This document shows, piece after piece, positions 50,486 to 58,125 of a stretch of DNA of 64,000 nt; position 1 is the stretch's first letter, and each line of letters opens with the position of its first letter. The stretch is taken from NCBI RefSeq assembly GCF_039541115.1, contig NZ_BAABFP010000002.1, positions 682,001 to 746,000 of the forward strand, in the 5' to 3' direction. A program made the translations under genes and the position numbers. This stretch comes from Angustibacter luteus. GTDB lineage: Bacteria; Actinomycetota; Actinomycetes; Actinomycetales; Angustibacteraceae. The notes under the pieces are model-generated. The model searched no databases and was not told the DNA's origin. It saw nothing but the letters and a program-made list of their open reading frames with translations.

Positions 50486-50528
50486 CGTGCCTATTCGGCC
50501 CCGAAAACCACGTGAAGCGCGAATGGTG
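50470..50528. repeat. Palindromic element, family B, copy 3
   Basis: Arms CACCATTCGCGCTTGACGTG (50470-50489) and 50509-50528 pair with one mismatch in 20. The loop (CCTATTCGGCCCCGAAAAC) is in the opposite orientation to copies 1 and 2. The left arm contains the TGA (50483-50485) that ends the DUF559 gene; the right side abuts the convergent LpdA-like gene. Confidence 0.9.
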
Positions 50529-50533
50529 CGGGG

Positions 50534-51964
50534 TTAGGAGGGGCGCGCGTGCAGCTGCCGGGCGGCCTCGGCGATGGAGCCGGACATCGACGGGTACACC
50601 GTGAACGACGCGGCGACCTGGTCGACGGTGAGCTTCGTCTGCACGGCGAGCGCCACGGGGAAGATCAGCTCCGAGGCGCGCGGCGCCACGACCACACCCC
50701 CCAGCACCACCCCGGAACCGCTGCGGGAGAACAGCTTCACGAAGCCGTCGCGCACGTTCTGCATCTTGGCCCGCGGGTTCGTGGCCAGCGGCAGCATGAC
50801 CGCCTCGTAGCCGATGCCGGCCTCGTCCAGCGCGGGCGCGGACCAGCCGACGGTCGCGATCTCGGGGTCGGTGAAGATGTTCGCGGCCACGGCCCGCAGG
50901 TTCAGCGGGGCCACCGCGTCACCGAGCGCGTGCGACATCGCGGTCCGACCCTGCATGGCCGCGACGGACGCGAGCGGCAGCACCCCGGTGCAGTCGCCGG
51001 CGGCGTAGACCCCGCGGGCCGTCGTCCGGGACACCGAGTCGACCTGCACGTGCCCGGACGACGACAGCGCCACCCCCGCGGACGCCAGACCGACGTCCTC
51101 GGTGTTGGGGACCGACCCGACGGCCATCACGCAGTGCGAGGCCGACACGGTCCGCCCGTCGGTCAGCGTCACGAGCACGCCGTCACCGTCCCGCACGACC
51201 GACTCGGCCCGCGAGCGCCCGAGCACGTTCATGCCGCGCCGCTTGAAGACGTCCTCGATGACGGCGGCGGCGTCCGGGTCCTCCCCCGGCAGCACCCGGT
51301 CGCGCGAGGACACCAGCGTCACCTCGCAGCCGAGCCCGAGGTAGGCGTGCGCGAACTCCGCACCGGTGACCCCCGAGCCCACGACGACCACGTGCTCGGG
51401 CAGCTCGGGGACGTCGTACACCTGCTGCCAGGTCAGGATCCGCTCGCCGTCCGGCATCGCGGAGGCCAGCTCGCGCGGCCGGGCGCCCGTCGAGACGAGG
51501 ACAACGTCGGCGTCCAGCGTCTGCGTCGTCCCGTCGGCGCCCTCGACGACGACCCGTTCGGGCCCGTCCAGCCGCCCGGTGCCCCGCACCACGGTCACGC
51601 CGTCGCGCTCGAGCCGCGCGGCGATGTCCGCGCTCTGCGCCGCGGCGAGCGACTTCACCCGCTCGTTGACGGTGGGCATGTCGGCGCGGGCGACCTCACC
51701 GGGCTCCGGTGACTCGGCGAGCTTGACGCCCAGCCCCGCGGCGGCGAAGAAGCGGCTCATGAAGTCGGCCGTCGAGATCAGCGTCTTGCTGGGGACGCAG
51801 TCGGTGAGCACGGCGGCCCCGCCGACGCCGTCCCGGTCGACGACCGTGACGTCGGCGCCGAGGTGGGCGGCGACCAGAGCGCTCTCATAGCCGCCGGGGC
51901 CCCCGCCGACGACGACGACACGCTGCGCGGCACGACCGGCGACCTCACTGCTCACGTCGTCCAT
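50534..51964 (-). CDS. lpdA: NAD(P)H:quinone reductase of the lipoamide-dehydrogenase fold (LpdA/Rv3303c-like)
   Basis: 476 residues of a two-dinucleotide-domain flavoprotein: VVVVGGGPGGYESALVAA, then GGAAVLTDCVPSKTL at the redox site, VVVVGSGVTGAEFA, YAAGDCTGVLPL and a C-terminal dimerisation domain. At the position of the redox disulfide only the second cysteine remains (first replaced by alanine), and no C-terminal HPT catalytic motif is visible, so it cannot act as a true lipoamide dehydrogenase. This is the known state of mycobacterial LpdA, a quinone reductase. Located as in that genome next to the AIG2-like gene (recalled Rv3304). Confidence 0.87.
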   Translation of the reverse strand: MDDVSSEVAGRAAQRVVVVGGGPGGYESALVAAHLGADVTVVDRDGVGGAAVLTDCVPSKTLISTADFMSRFFAAAGLGVKLAESPEPGEVARADMPTVNERVKSLAAAQSADIAARLERDGVTVVRGTGRLDGPERVVVEGADGTTQTLDADVVLVSTGARPRELASAMPDGERILTWQQVYDVPELPEHVVVVGSGVTGAEFAHAYLGLGCEVTLVSSRDRVLPGEDPDAAAVIEDVFKRRGMNVLGRSRAESVVRDGDGVLVTLTDGRTVSASHCVMAVGSVPNTEDVGLASAGVALSSSGHVQVDSVSRTTARGVYAAGDCTGVLPLASVAAMQGRTAMSHALGDAVAPLNLRAVAANIFTDPEIATVGWSAPALDEAGIGYEAVMLPLATNPRAKMQNVRDGFVKLFSRSGSGVVLGGVVVAPRASELIFPVALAVQTKLTVDQVAASFTVYPSMSGSIAEAARQLHARPS

Positions 51965-51982
51965 CCAACCATCCCGACCCTC

Positions 51983-51995
51983 TAGCCTGTTGGCC
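51983..51995 (+). promoter_or_regulatory. Leaderless -10 element for the AIG2-like gene
   Basis: TAGCCT (51983-51988), 7 bases, then GTG 51996; sets the start against the TTG at 51990. Confidence 0.55.
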
Positions 51996-52445
51996 GTGCC
52001 TCTGTACGCCGCCTACGGCAGCAACCTCGACTCGCGCCAGATGCAGCGCCGCGCCCCGCACTCGCCACCGTGCGGGACGGGGTGGCTGACCGGCTGGCGG
52101 CTGACCTTCGGCGGCGAGGACCTGAGCTGGCAGGGCGCGCTCGCGACCATCGTGGAGGACCCGGTGGCCTCGGTGTACGTCGCGCTGTACGACGTGACGC
52201 TCGGGGACGAGGCGCTGCTGGACGACTGGGAGGGCGCCGGGCTGGGCGTCTACCGGAAGGTCCGGGTGCGGGTGCACACCCTGGACGGCGAGGACCTGGC
52301 CTGGGTGTACGTCGTCGACGGCTACGAGGGCGGGCTGCCGACGGCGCCGTACCTGGGCGAGCTGGCGGAGGCGGCGCAGTTCGCCGGCGCGCCCGACGAC
52401 TACGTGGCCGCCCTGCGCGCCCGCCCCTGCCGCTCCATCGGCTGA
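51996..52445 (+). CDS. Gamma-glutamylcyclotransferase-like (AIG2/GGCT) protein
   Basis: 149 residues. YAAYGSNLDSRQMQRR is the family N-terminal signature (YGSN loop binding the gamma-glutamyl group); LYDVTLGDEALLDDWEGAG and GVYRKVRVRVHT follow, with the glutamate of DDWEGAG at the catalytic position. YVVDGYEGGLPTAPYL closes the fold. Substrate in this organism unknown. Divergent from lpdA with 31 bases between start codons. Confidence 0.87.
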   Translation: MPLYAAYGSNLDSRQMQRRAPHSPPCGTGWLTGWRLTFGGEDLSWQGALATIVEDPVASVYVALYDVTLGDEALLDDWEGAGLGVYRKVRVRVHTLDGEDLAWVYVVDGYEGGLPTAPYLGELAEAAQFAGAPDDYVAALRARPCRSIG

Positions 52446-52454
52446 CCCCAGCGA

Positions 52455-52517
52455 CGCACCAATCGCGCTAGACGTGGCTATGCGGCCCTGAAAACCACGT
52501 GTAGCGCGAATGGTGCG
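52455..52517. repeat. Palindromic element, family B, copy 4
   Basis: Arms 52455-52476 and 52496-52517 pair with two mismatches in 22; arm core CACCAATCGCGCTAGACGTG. Loop GCTATGCGGCCCTGAAAAC has the orientation of copy 3. Between the convergent AIG2-like and flavoprotein genes. Confidence 0.9.
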
Positions 52518-52533
52518 AGATCGGCGGGCGGGG

Positions 52534-53571
52534 TCAGTGGGCGAGCTGGTTGACGGCGGCGGCGAAGACGGGCGGCAGGGCGCGGGCGGCGGGGACGAGG
52601 GCGGCGCGCAGCACCGGACGTCGGGACGCGACCAGCAGCGCCCCGGTGATCCACCGGTACCGCCGGGACGCCGCCCGCCAGACCCGCGCGTAGTCCTGCG
52701 GGCGGCCGGCCACCAGGCACCCGACCGCTCCCCGGGCCGCGGCCAGCGAGACGGCGATACCCTCGCCGGTGAGCGCGTCCACGTACCCGGCTGCGTCGCC
52801 GACGAGCAGCACCCGACCGGCGACCACGGACGACGCGACCTGCCGCAGCGGACCCGCACCCCGCACGGACGACGACAACTCGGCGCCGTCCAAGCGGTCC
52901 CGCAGCGCCGGGAACCAAGCGAGCTGCTCGGCGTACGACGCCCGGCGCGAGGTCAGGACGGCGACCCCGACCTGGTCCGGGGCGACGGGCGTCACGTAGG
53001 CCTCGGCGTGCGCGCTCCAGTGCACCTCCACGAGGTCGGTCCAGGGGGCGACGGCGAAGTGCTGGCGTTGCCCGTACCGGGCCGGGGCGCGGCCGGACGC
53101 CGGACGGTCCAGTCCCAGGGACCGGCGCACCCCGGAGTGCAGCCCGTCCGCGGCGACCGCGTAGCGGGCGCGCACGCCGGCCACCGAGACCGCGTCGTCG
53201 TCCTGGGTGAGCGCCTCCCCGCGCTGCTCCAGCACCGGGATCCCGGCCGCCCGCACCGCCCCCAGGAGCGCCTCGTGCAAGGTGGTCCGGCGCACCCCGC
53301 GCCCCGGACCGGCGCGGAAGCGGGCCCGAGCCACCCGCCCCGACGCGTCCAGGTAGGCGATGCCGGCGATGTCCACCCCCTCGACGTCGCCGGCCAGCGA
53401 ACGCACGGCGGACAGCGCGCCCGGCATCAGCCCCTCGCCGCACGCCTTGTCAACCGCACCGGAGCGCGGCTCCAGCACGACGACGTCCAGCCCGGCGCGG
53501 GCGGCGTACAGCGCGGTGGCCAGCCCGGCCGGTCCCCCACCGACGACGACCAGGTCGCGCAGCCTGGTCAC
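52534..53571 (-). CDS. FAD-dependent monooxygenase/geranylgeranyl-reductase-like flavoprotein (SrsC-like)
   Basis: 345 residues. VVVGGGPAGLATALYAARAG binds FAD, DKACGEGLMPGAL is the geranylgeranyl-reductase-type second motif, and LLVGDAAGYVDALTGEGI is the ribityl-binding GD motif. GTG start overlaps the methyltransferase stop (GTGA). It belongs to the type III PKS operon; by analogy to Streptomyces griseus SrsC it may hydroxylate a resorcinolic lipid to the quinone level, though a prenyl reductase role is also possible. Confidence 0.85.
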   Translation of the reverse strand: MTRLRDLVVVGGGPAGLATALYAARAGLDVVVLEPRSGAVDKACGEGLMPGALSAVRSLAGDVEGVDIAGIAYLDASGRVARARFRAGPGRGVRRTTLHEALLGAVRAAGIPVLEQRGEALTQDDDAVSVAGVRARYAVAADGLHSGVRRSLGLDRPASGRAPARYGQRQHFAVAPWTDLVEVHWSAHAEAYVTPVAPDQVGVAVLTSRRASYAEQLAWFPALRDRLDGAELSSSVRGAGPLRQVASSVVAGRVLLVGDAAGYVDALTGEGIAVSLAAARGAVGCLVAGRPQDYARVWRAASRRYRWITGALLVASRRPVLRAALVPAARALPPVFAAAVNQLAH

Positions 53572-54086
53572 GGGCTCGCGACCAACGCGGCCAGCGCGGC
53601 GTTCTCCGTCCGGATCCGCACAGTCAGCACCACGGCGTTCGCGACCGTGAACAGCACCGCGGTCACCCACGCGGTGTGCACCAGCGGAAGCGCCACCCCC
53701 TCGACGACGACGGCGACGTAGTTCGGGTGGGTCAGCCAGCGGTACGGACCGCCGGTGATCCGCGGCGCCCCGGGCACCACGACGACCCGGGTGTTCCACT
53801 GCCGGCCGAGGGTCGCGATGCACCACCAGCGCAGCGCCTGGGTCGCGAGCACGACGGCGACCATCGTCCAGCCCAGCCAGGGCAGGAACGGCCGGTCGGC
53901 CACCGCCACCTCCACCACGGCGCCGACCAGCAGGCCGGTGTGCACGACGACCATGAACGGGTACAGCGACGCGCCCACCTCGTAGCCGCCGCGGGCCAGG
54001 CTCCACGCCAGGTTCCGCTTCGAGACCACCAGCTCGGCGAGCCGCTCGACCCCGACCGCGAGGACGAACGCGGTGTACCAGGTCAC
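53568..54086 (-). CDS. Isoprenylcysteine carboxyl methyltransferase-family membrane methyltransferase (SrsB-like)
   Basis: 172 residues with four to five hydrophobic helices. The C-terminal [20 protein letters not shown] is the ICMT family SAM-binding motif, preceded by [19 protein letters not shown] 54086 overlaps the PKS stop as GTGA; GTG 54089 is equally possible. In Streptomyces srsABC the corresponding protein O-methylates alkylresorcinols, which fits its place between PKS and flavoprotein. Confidence 0.85.
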   Translation of the reverse strand: MTWYTAFVLAVGVERLAELVVSKRNLAWSLARGGYEVGASLYPFMVVVHTGLLVGAVVEVAVADRPFLPWLGWTMVAVVLATQALRWWCIATLGRQWNTRVVVVPGAPRITGGPYRWLTHPNYVAVVVEGVALPLVHTAWVTAVLFTVANAVVLTVRIRTENAALAALVASP

Positions 54087-55147
54087 CACTGCAGCAGCAC
54101 CAGCTCGGCGCAGAACCCGGGCCCCATCGCCAGCAGCAGGCCGGGCGAGCCGGGCTCGGGACTGCGCTTGGCCAGGGTGTCGTGCAGAACGTGCAGCACC
54201 GAGGACGACGACAGGTTGCCCACGTCGGCCAGCGAGCGCCAGGTCAGCTCCAGGGCCTCCGGCGGCAGGTCGAGCGAGGCCTGGATGGCCTCGATCACCT
54301 TCGGGCCACCGGGGTGGGAGACCCAGGCGGCGACGTCCGGGACGGTGAGGCCGTGGTCGGCGAGCAGGCCGCGGACGTCGTCCCCGAGGTACTGGGTGAC
54401 GAGGTCCGGGACCTCGCTGCCGAGCACGATCTTCAGGCCGCCGCTGCCGACGTCCCAGCCCATCGCCCGCTCCGTGCCGGGGTACAGGTGGCTGCGCGAG
54501 TCCACGATGCGCGGCCCGCGCGCGGCGTCCGCGTCGGCGCGGTCGTCGCCGAGCAGCACGACCGCGGCGGCGCCGTCCCCGAACAGCCCGCTGGCGACCA
54601 GGTTGGCCACGGAGTCGTCGTCGCGCTGCAGCGTCAACGAGCAGAGCTCCACCGAGACGAGCACGGCGACGTCGCGCGGGTGCCCGAGCAGGTAGTCGTG
54701 CGCACGGGCGAGCCCGCCGGCCCCGCCCATGCAGCCGAGCCCGAGCAACGGCATCCGGCGGACGTCGGGGCGCAGGCCGATCCGGGTGGCGATCCGTGCC
54801 TCGATCGAGGGGACCGCCACCCCGGTGACGGTGGTCGAGACCACCAGGTCGACGTCGGACGGCGCCAGGCCCGCGGCCTCCAGCGCCCCGAGCACCGCCT
54901 GCGAGCCGAGGTCGACGGCGGCCTCGATGAACGCGTCGTTGCTCGCCCCGAACCCGCCGAGGTCGCGGTAGCGCTCGAGCGGCAGCGCGAGGTTGCGGCT
55001 GCCCACCTGGGCGCTGGTGTGCAGGCGTTCCAGCAGCAGCCGGCGGGCGTCGGGGCCGAGGCAGACGTCGGCGAAGACCTCGGTGATCTCCTGCTGGGAG
55101 TATCGGTACGGCGGGAGCACGGGCTGGACGGCCGAGATGCGGCTCAT
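54083..55147 (-). CDS. Type III polyketide synthase (chalcone/alkylresorcinol synthase-like)
   Basis: 354 residues. The catalytic triad is visible: Cys139 in [16 protein letters not shown], His278 in [15 protein letters not shown] and Asn311 in [28 protein letters not shown] and the C-terminal [14 protein letters not shown] loop (GFG-like) match the family. It condenses malonyl-CoA units on a starter acyl-CoA. First gene of a three-gene operon with ICMT-like methyltransferase and flavoprotein, divergent from a UbiA prenyltransferase. The leaderless start is supported by TATGCT 6 bases upstream. Confidence 0.93.
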   Translation of the reverse strand: MSRISAVQPVLPPYRYSQQEITEVFADVCLGPDARRLLLERLHTSAQVGSRNLALPLERYRDLGGFGASNDAFIEAAVDLGSQAVLGALEAAGLAPSDVDLVVSTTVTGVAVPSIEARIATRIGLRPDVRRMPLLGLGCMGGAGGLARAHDYLLGHPRDVAVLVSVELCSLTLQRDDDSVANLVASGLFGDGAAAVVLLGDDRADADAARGPRIVDSRSHLYPGTERAMGWDVGSGGLKIVLGSEVPDLVTQYLGDDVRGLLADHGLTVPDVAAWVSHPGGPKVIEAIQASLDLPPEALELTWRSLADVGNLSSSSVLHVLHDTLAKRSPEPGSPGLLLAMGPGFCAELVLLQW

Positions 55148-55183
55148 CCGGGAAGCATAGGTACCCCGGCCTATGCTCGCCGG
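55148..55183. promoter_or_regulatory. Symmetric overlapping divergent promoters, type III PKS / UbiA
   Basis: Identical TATGCT hexamers face outward on the two strands (55154-55159 minus, 55172-55177 plus), each exactly 6 bases from its ATG. Only 12 bases separate them, so both -35 regions overlap the opposite promoter and initiation should be mutually exclusive. Confidence 0.65.
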
Positions 55184-56014
55184 ATGGCTGCCCCGCTGGC
55201 GCTGGTCGGCGCCGCGCACCCCGCGCCCGCGGCGGCGGTGACGGCGTTGGCCGGGGTGCTGTCCGTGGCGGTCGGCGCGGACGCCGGGACGACGGCTCTC
55301 GTGGTCGCCGCCTTCGCCGCGGGACAGCTGTCGGTCGGCTGGTGCAACGACTGGTGGGACGCCGACCGGGACGCCGCCACCGGGCGCCAGGACAAGCCCG
55401 CGGCCACCGGGAGGGTGAGCCGGACGGCGGTCGGCCGGGCGGCCGCGGTCGCTGCGGTGGCGACGGTGCCGCTCTCGCTCGCGCTGGGCTTGCAGGCCGG
55501 CCTGGCGCACCTGGTCGCGGTGGCCGCCGCGTGGTCGTACAACCTGTGGCTCAAGGGAACCGTGCTCTCGTGGCTGCCGTTCGCCGTGGCGTTCGGGTTG
55601 CTCCCGGCGGTCGTCACGCTCGCCCTCGACCCGCCGGTGCCGCCGCCGGCCTGGCTGGTCGCGGCCGGCGCGCTGCTCGGGGTCGGAGCGCACCTGGTCA
55701 ACGTCCTGCCGGACCTCGAGGACGACCGCGCGACCGGCATCAACGGCTTCGGGCACCGGATCGGACGACGCGCCACGGCCGTGCTGGCCCCGCTGGTCCT
55801 GGTCGCGGCGACGGTCCTGGTCGTGCTCGGTCCGGACGACGACCCCGGCCCGGTCGAGTGGGTCGGCCTGGGCGTGGCGGTGCTCGCCGCCGCGGTCGCC
55901 GCGGTGGCCGGGACGTCGGCCCGGCCGCGGCGGCTGCTCGCCCTGGGGTGCACGGCGCTGGTGGCCGCCACCGACGTCGCGCTGCTGCTGGTCTCCGGCG
56001 CGACCCTGCGGTGA
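55184..56014 (+). CDS. UbiA-family prenyltransferase
   Basis: 276 residues with about eight helices. The first aspartate-rich motif is [19 protein letters not shown], the second is [18 protein letters not shown]; both are needed for Mg2+-diphosphate binding. It transfers a prenyl chain to an aromatic or lipid acceptor. The shared promoter with the type III PKS operon suggests it prenylates the PKS product or acts in the same membrane-lipid pathway; this is inference. Confidence 0.9.
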   Translation: MAAPLALVGAAHPAPAAAVTALAGVLSVAVGADAGTTALVVAAFAAGQLSVGWCNDWWDADRDAATGRQDKPAATGRVSRTAVGRAAAVAAVATVPLSLALGLQAGLAHLVAVAAAWSYNLWLKGTVLSWLPFAVAFGLLPAVVTLALDPPVPPPAWLVAAGALLGVGAHLVNVLPDLEDDRATGINGFGHRIGRRATAVLAPLVLVAATVLVVLGPDDDPGPVEWVGLGVAVLAAAVAAVAGTSARPRRLLALGCTALVAATDVALLLVSGATLR

Positions 56015-56146
56015 CCTTGGCAGGAAATGTCCGACGGGCGTTCATCGCGTTGTTGATCTACCCGTGGCCCGTTCGTCCGGATGAGGGTTAACCTGCGGCT
56101 GGGCCTCGGGAGACAACCGCGGCCTCACCTCGACCTGGGAGGTCCC

Positions 56147-57274
56147 GTGCCACATCCGCTGAGAACGACTGCCGTGCTCGCCATCGCCGCCACCACCGTT
56201 GCCCTGGCGGCGTGCTCGCCACCGGAGAAGGAGGCGTCCGGCGACAGCAAGACGGCAGCGTCGGCGACCAGCGCCGCGGACCTGGGCGGGATGGACGGCC
56301 TGGTGGCCGCCGCGAAGAAGGAGGGCACGCTCAACGTCATCGCGCTGCCCCCGGACTGGGCGAACTACGGCGAGGTGATCAAGGGCTTCACGGCCAAGTA
56401 CGGCCTGAAGGTGAACTCGGCCCAGCCGGACGCGGACAGCGCGACCGAGATCTCGACGGCCAAGAACCTCAAGGGCCAGTCCACGGCGCCGGACGTGTTC
56501 GACCTCGGCCAGGCCGTCGCGCTGGCCAACACCGATGTCTACGCGCCGTACAAGGTGGCCGCGTTCGACAAGATCCCGACCGCGCTGAAGGACTCGAACG
56601 GCCTGTGGGTCAACGACTACGGCGGCTACATCTCCATCGGCTACGACGCCAAGAAGGTGCCCGCGCCGACCAGCTTCGAGGACCTGCTCAAGCCCGCCTA
56701 CAAGGGCAAGGTCGCCCTCAACGGCAACCCGACCAAGGCCGGCGCGGCCTTCTCCGGCGTGGTCGCGGCGAGCCTGGGCAACGGTGGCTCGGCCGATGAC
56801 ATCGCCCCGGGCGTCGACTACTTCAAGAAGCTCAAGGACGCCGGCAACCTGGTGCCCGTCGACCCGACACCGGCGACGATCCAGTCCGGCCAGACCGCCG
56901 TGGTCATCGACTGGGACTACAACAACGCCGGCCAGACCAAGGCGCTCGCGGGCAAGATCGACTGGAAGTCGGTCATCCCCCAGGGTGCCGTGACCGGGTC
57001 CTACTACGTGCAGGCGATCAACAAGGACGCCCCGCACCCGGCGGCGGCCCGGCTGTGGCAGGAGTACCTGTACACCGACGAGGGCCAGAACCTGTGGCTG
57101 CAGGGCGGGGCTCGTCCCGTGCTGGCCCAGGAGATGGTCAAGGCCGGCACGATCGACAAGGCCGCGAACGACGCCCTACCGCCCGTCGACGGCACCCCGG
57201 TGTTCATCACCGAGGCGCAGCGCTCGAAGGCCACGGACTACCTGAACGCCAACTGGCAGAAGGAGATGGGCTGA
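56147..57274 (+). CDS. ABC transporter substrate-binding lipoprotein (PotD/ThiB/AfuA-like)
   Basis: 375 residues. The signal ends in VALAAC (lipobox). KKEGTLNVIALPPDWANYGE, APDVFDLGQAVA, GLWVNDYGGYISIGYDAKKV and GQTAVVIDWDYNNAG are typical of the spermidine/thiamine/iron binding-protein group. GTG 56147 has GGGAGG 4 bases upstream. First gene of a four-gene importer operon (binding protein, two permeases, ATPase). The 130-base upstream region shows no riboswitch I can recognise. Ligand unknown; proximity to nucleoside salvage genes is only suggestive. Confidence 0.88.
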   Translation: MPHPLRTTAVLAIAATTVALAACSPPEKEASGDSKTAASATSAADLGGMDGLVAAAKKEGTLNVIALPPDWANYGEVIKGFTAKYGLKVNSAQPDADSATEISTAKNLKGQSTAPDVFDLGQAVALANTDVYAPYKVAAFDKIPTALKDSNGLWVNDYGGYISIGYDAKKVPAPTSFEDLLKPAYKGKVALNGNPTKAGAAFSGVVAASLGNGGSADDIAPGVDYFKKLKDAGNLVPVDPTPATIQSGQTAVVIDWDYNNAGQTKALAGKIDWKSVIPQGAVTGSYYVQAINKDAPHPAAARLWQEYLYTDEGQNLWLQGGARPVLAQEMVKAGTIDKAANDALPPVDGTPVFITEAQRSKATDYLNANWQKEMG

Positions 57275-58125
57275 ACCGGCGGAAGACGGCGGGCGCCTCG
57301 CTGGGCGTCCTGCCGTTCTTCGCCTTCGTGGCGGTCTTCCTGGTGGTGCCGACCGCGGTCGTCGTCGTGCAGGCGTTCCGCACCGACGACGGCGCACCGA
57401 CCCTCGGCAACGTCCGCGAGCTCGGGAACACCGACATCGTGCACGCCCTGGTCAACAGCGTGCTGCTGTCCGGGGTCACCGCGATCGTCGGCGCGGCCCT
57501 CGGCGCGGTGGTCGCCTACGCCGTCGTGACCGCTGCGCCAGAAGGGCTGCTGCGCCGGGTGGTGACCGCGGCGAGCGGGGTGCTCGCGCAGTTCGGCGGG
57601 GTCATGCTGGCCTTCGCCTGGATCGCCACGCTCGGGCTGTCCGGGCTCGTGCCGACGCTGCTGCGCGACCACCTGGGCACCGACGTCGACACCTCGTGGC
57701 TGTACGGCATGAGCGGCTTCATGCTGGTCTACCTGTACTTCCAGATCCCGTTGATGGTCATCGTGTTCCTGCCGTCGCTGGACGGGGTCCGGCCGCAGTG
57801 GCGCGAGGCCACCGAGAGCCTGGGCGGGACGACGTGGCAGTACTGGCGCCGGGTCGCCGGGCCGCTGCTCGCCCCGGCGTTCTTCAGCTCGACGCTGCTG
57901 CTGTTCGCCAACGCGCTGTCCGCCTACGCGACCGCAGCGGCGCTCAACGCGCAGAGCACGTTCATCCTGCCGCTGCAGATCGGCAACGCGATCGGCAGCG
58001 AGGTCGTGCTCGGCCGGCAGAACGTCGCCAAGGCCCTGGCACTGGAGATGGTCGTGATCGTCGCGATCATCATGGTCGCCTACGCCTTCATGCAGCGCCG
58101 GGCCGATCGGTGGTTGGCCCGGTGA
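57271..58125 (+). CDS. ABC transporter permease 1 (PotB/CysT type), apparent CTG start
   Basis: 284 residues if it starts at CTG 57271. No ATG, GTG or TTG lies in frame near the expected N-terminus; the CTG overlaps the binding-protein stop as CTGA, in the same geometry as the ATGA/GTGA junctions nearby, with AAGGAG 5 bases upstream. The product begins NRRKTAGASLGVLPFF, a basic end then the first helix. The EAA loop is PQWREATESLGGTTWQYWRR. About six helices. Confidence 0.83.
   Translation: MNRRKTAGASLGVLPFFAFVAVFLVVPTAVVVVQAFRTDDGAPTLGNVRELGNTDIVHALVNSVLLSGVTAIVGAALGAVVAYAVVTAAPEGLLRRVVTAASGVLAQFGGVMLAFAWIATLGLSGLVPTLLRDHLGTDVDTSWLYGMSGFMLVYLYFQIPLMVIVFLPSLDGVRPQWREATESLGGTTWQYWRRVAGPLLAPAFFSSTLLLFANALSAYATAAALNAQSTFILPLQIGNAIGSEVVLGRQNVAKALALEMVVIVAIIMVAYAFMQRRADRWLAR

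Noticed and set aside
49429-50530. B2-DUF559-B3 considered as a composite transposon
   Set aside because: No transposase is encoded, the flanking repeats are only about 60 bp and no target-site duplication is seen; kept as a hypothesis of a REP-like system only.
56015-56146. Leader before the ABC importer considered as a riboswitch
   Set aside because: I could not find conserved cores of the TPP, guanidine or other classes I know; a structure search would be needed.
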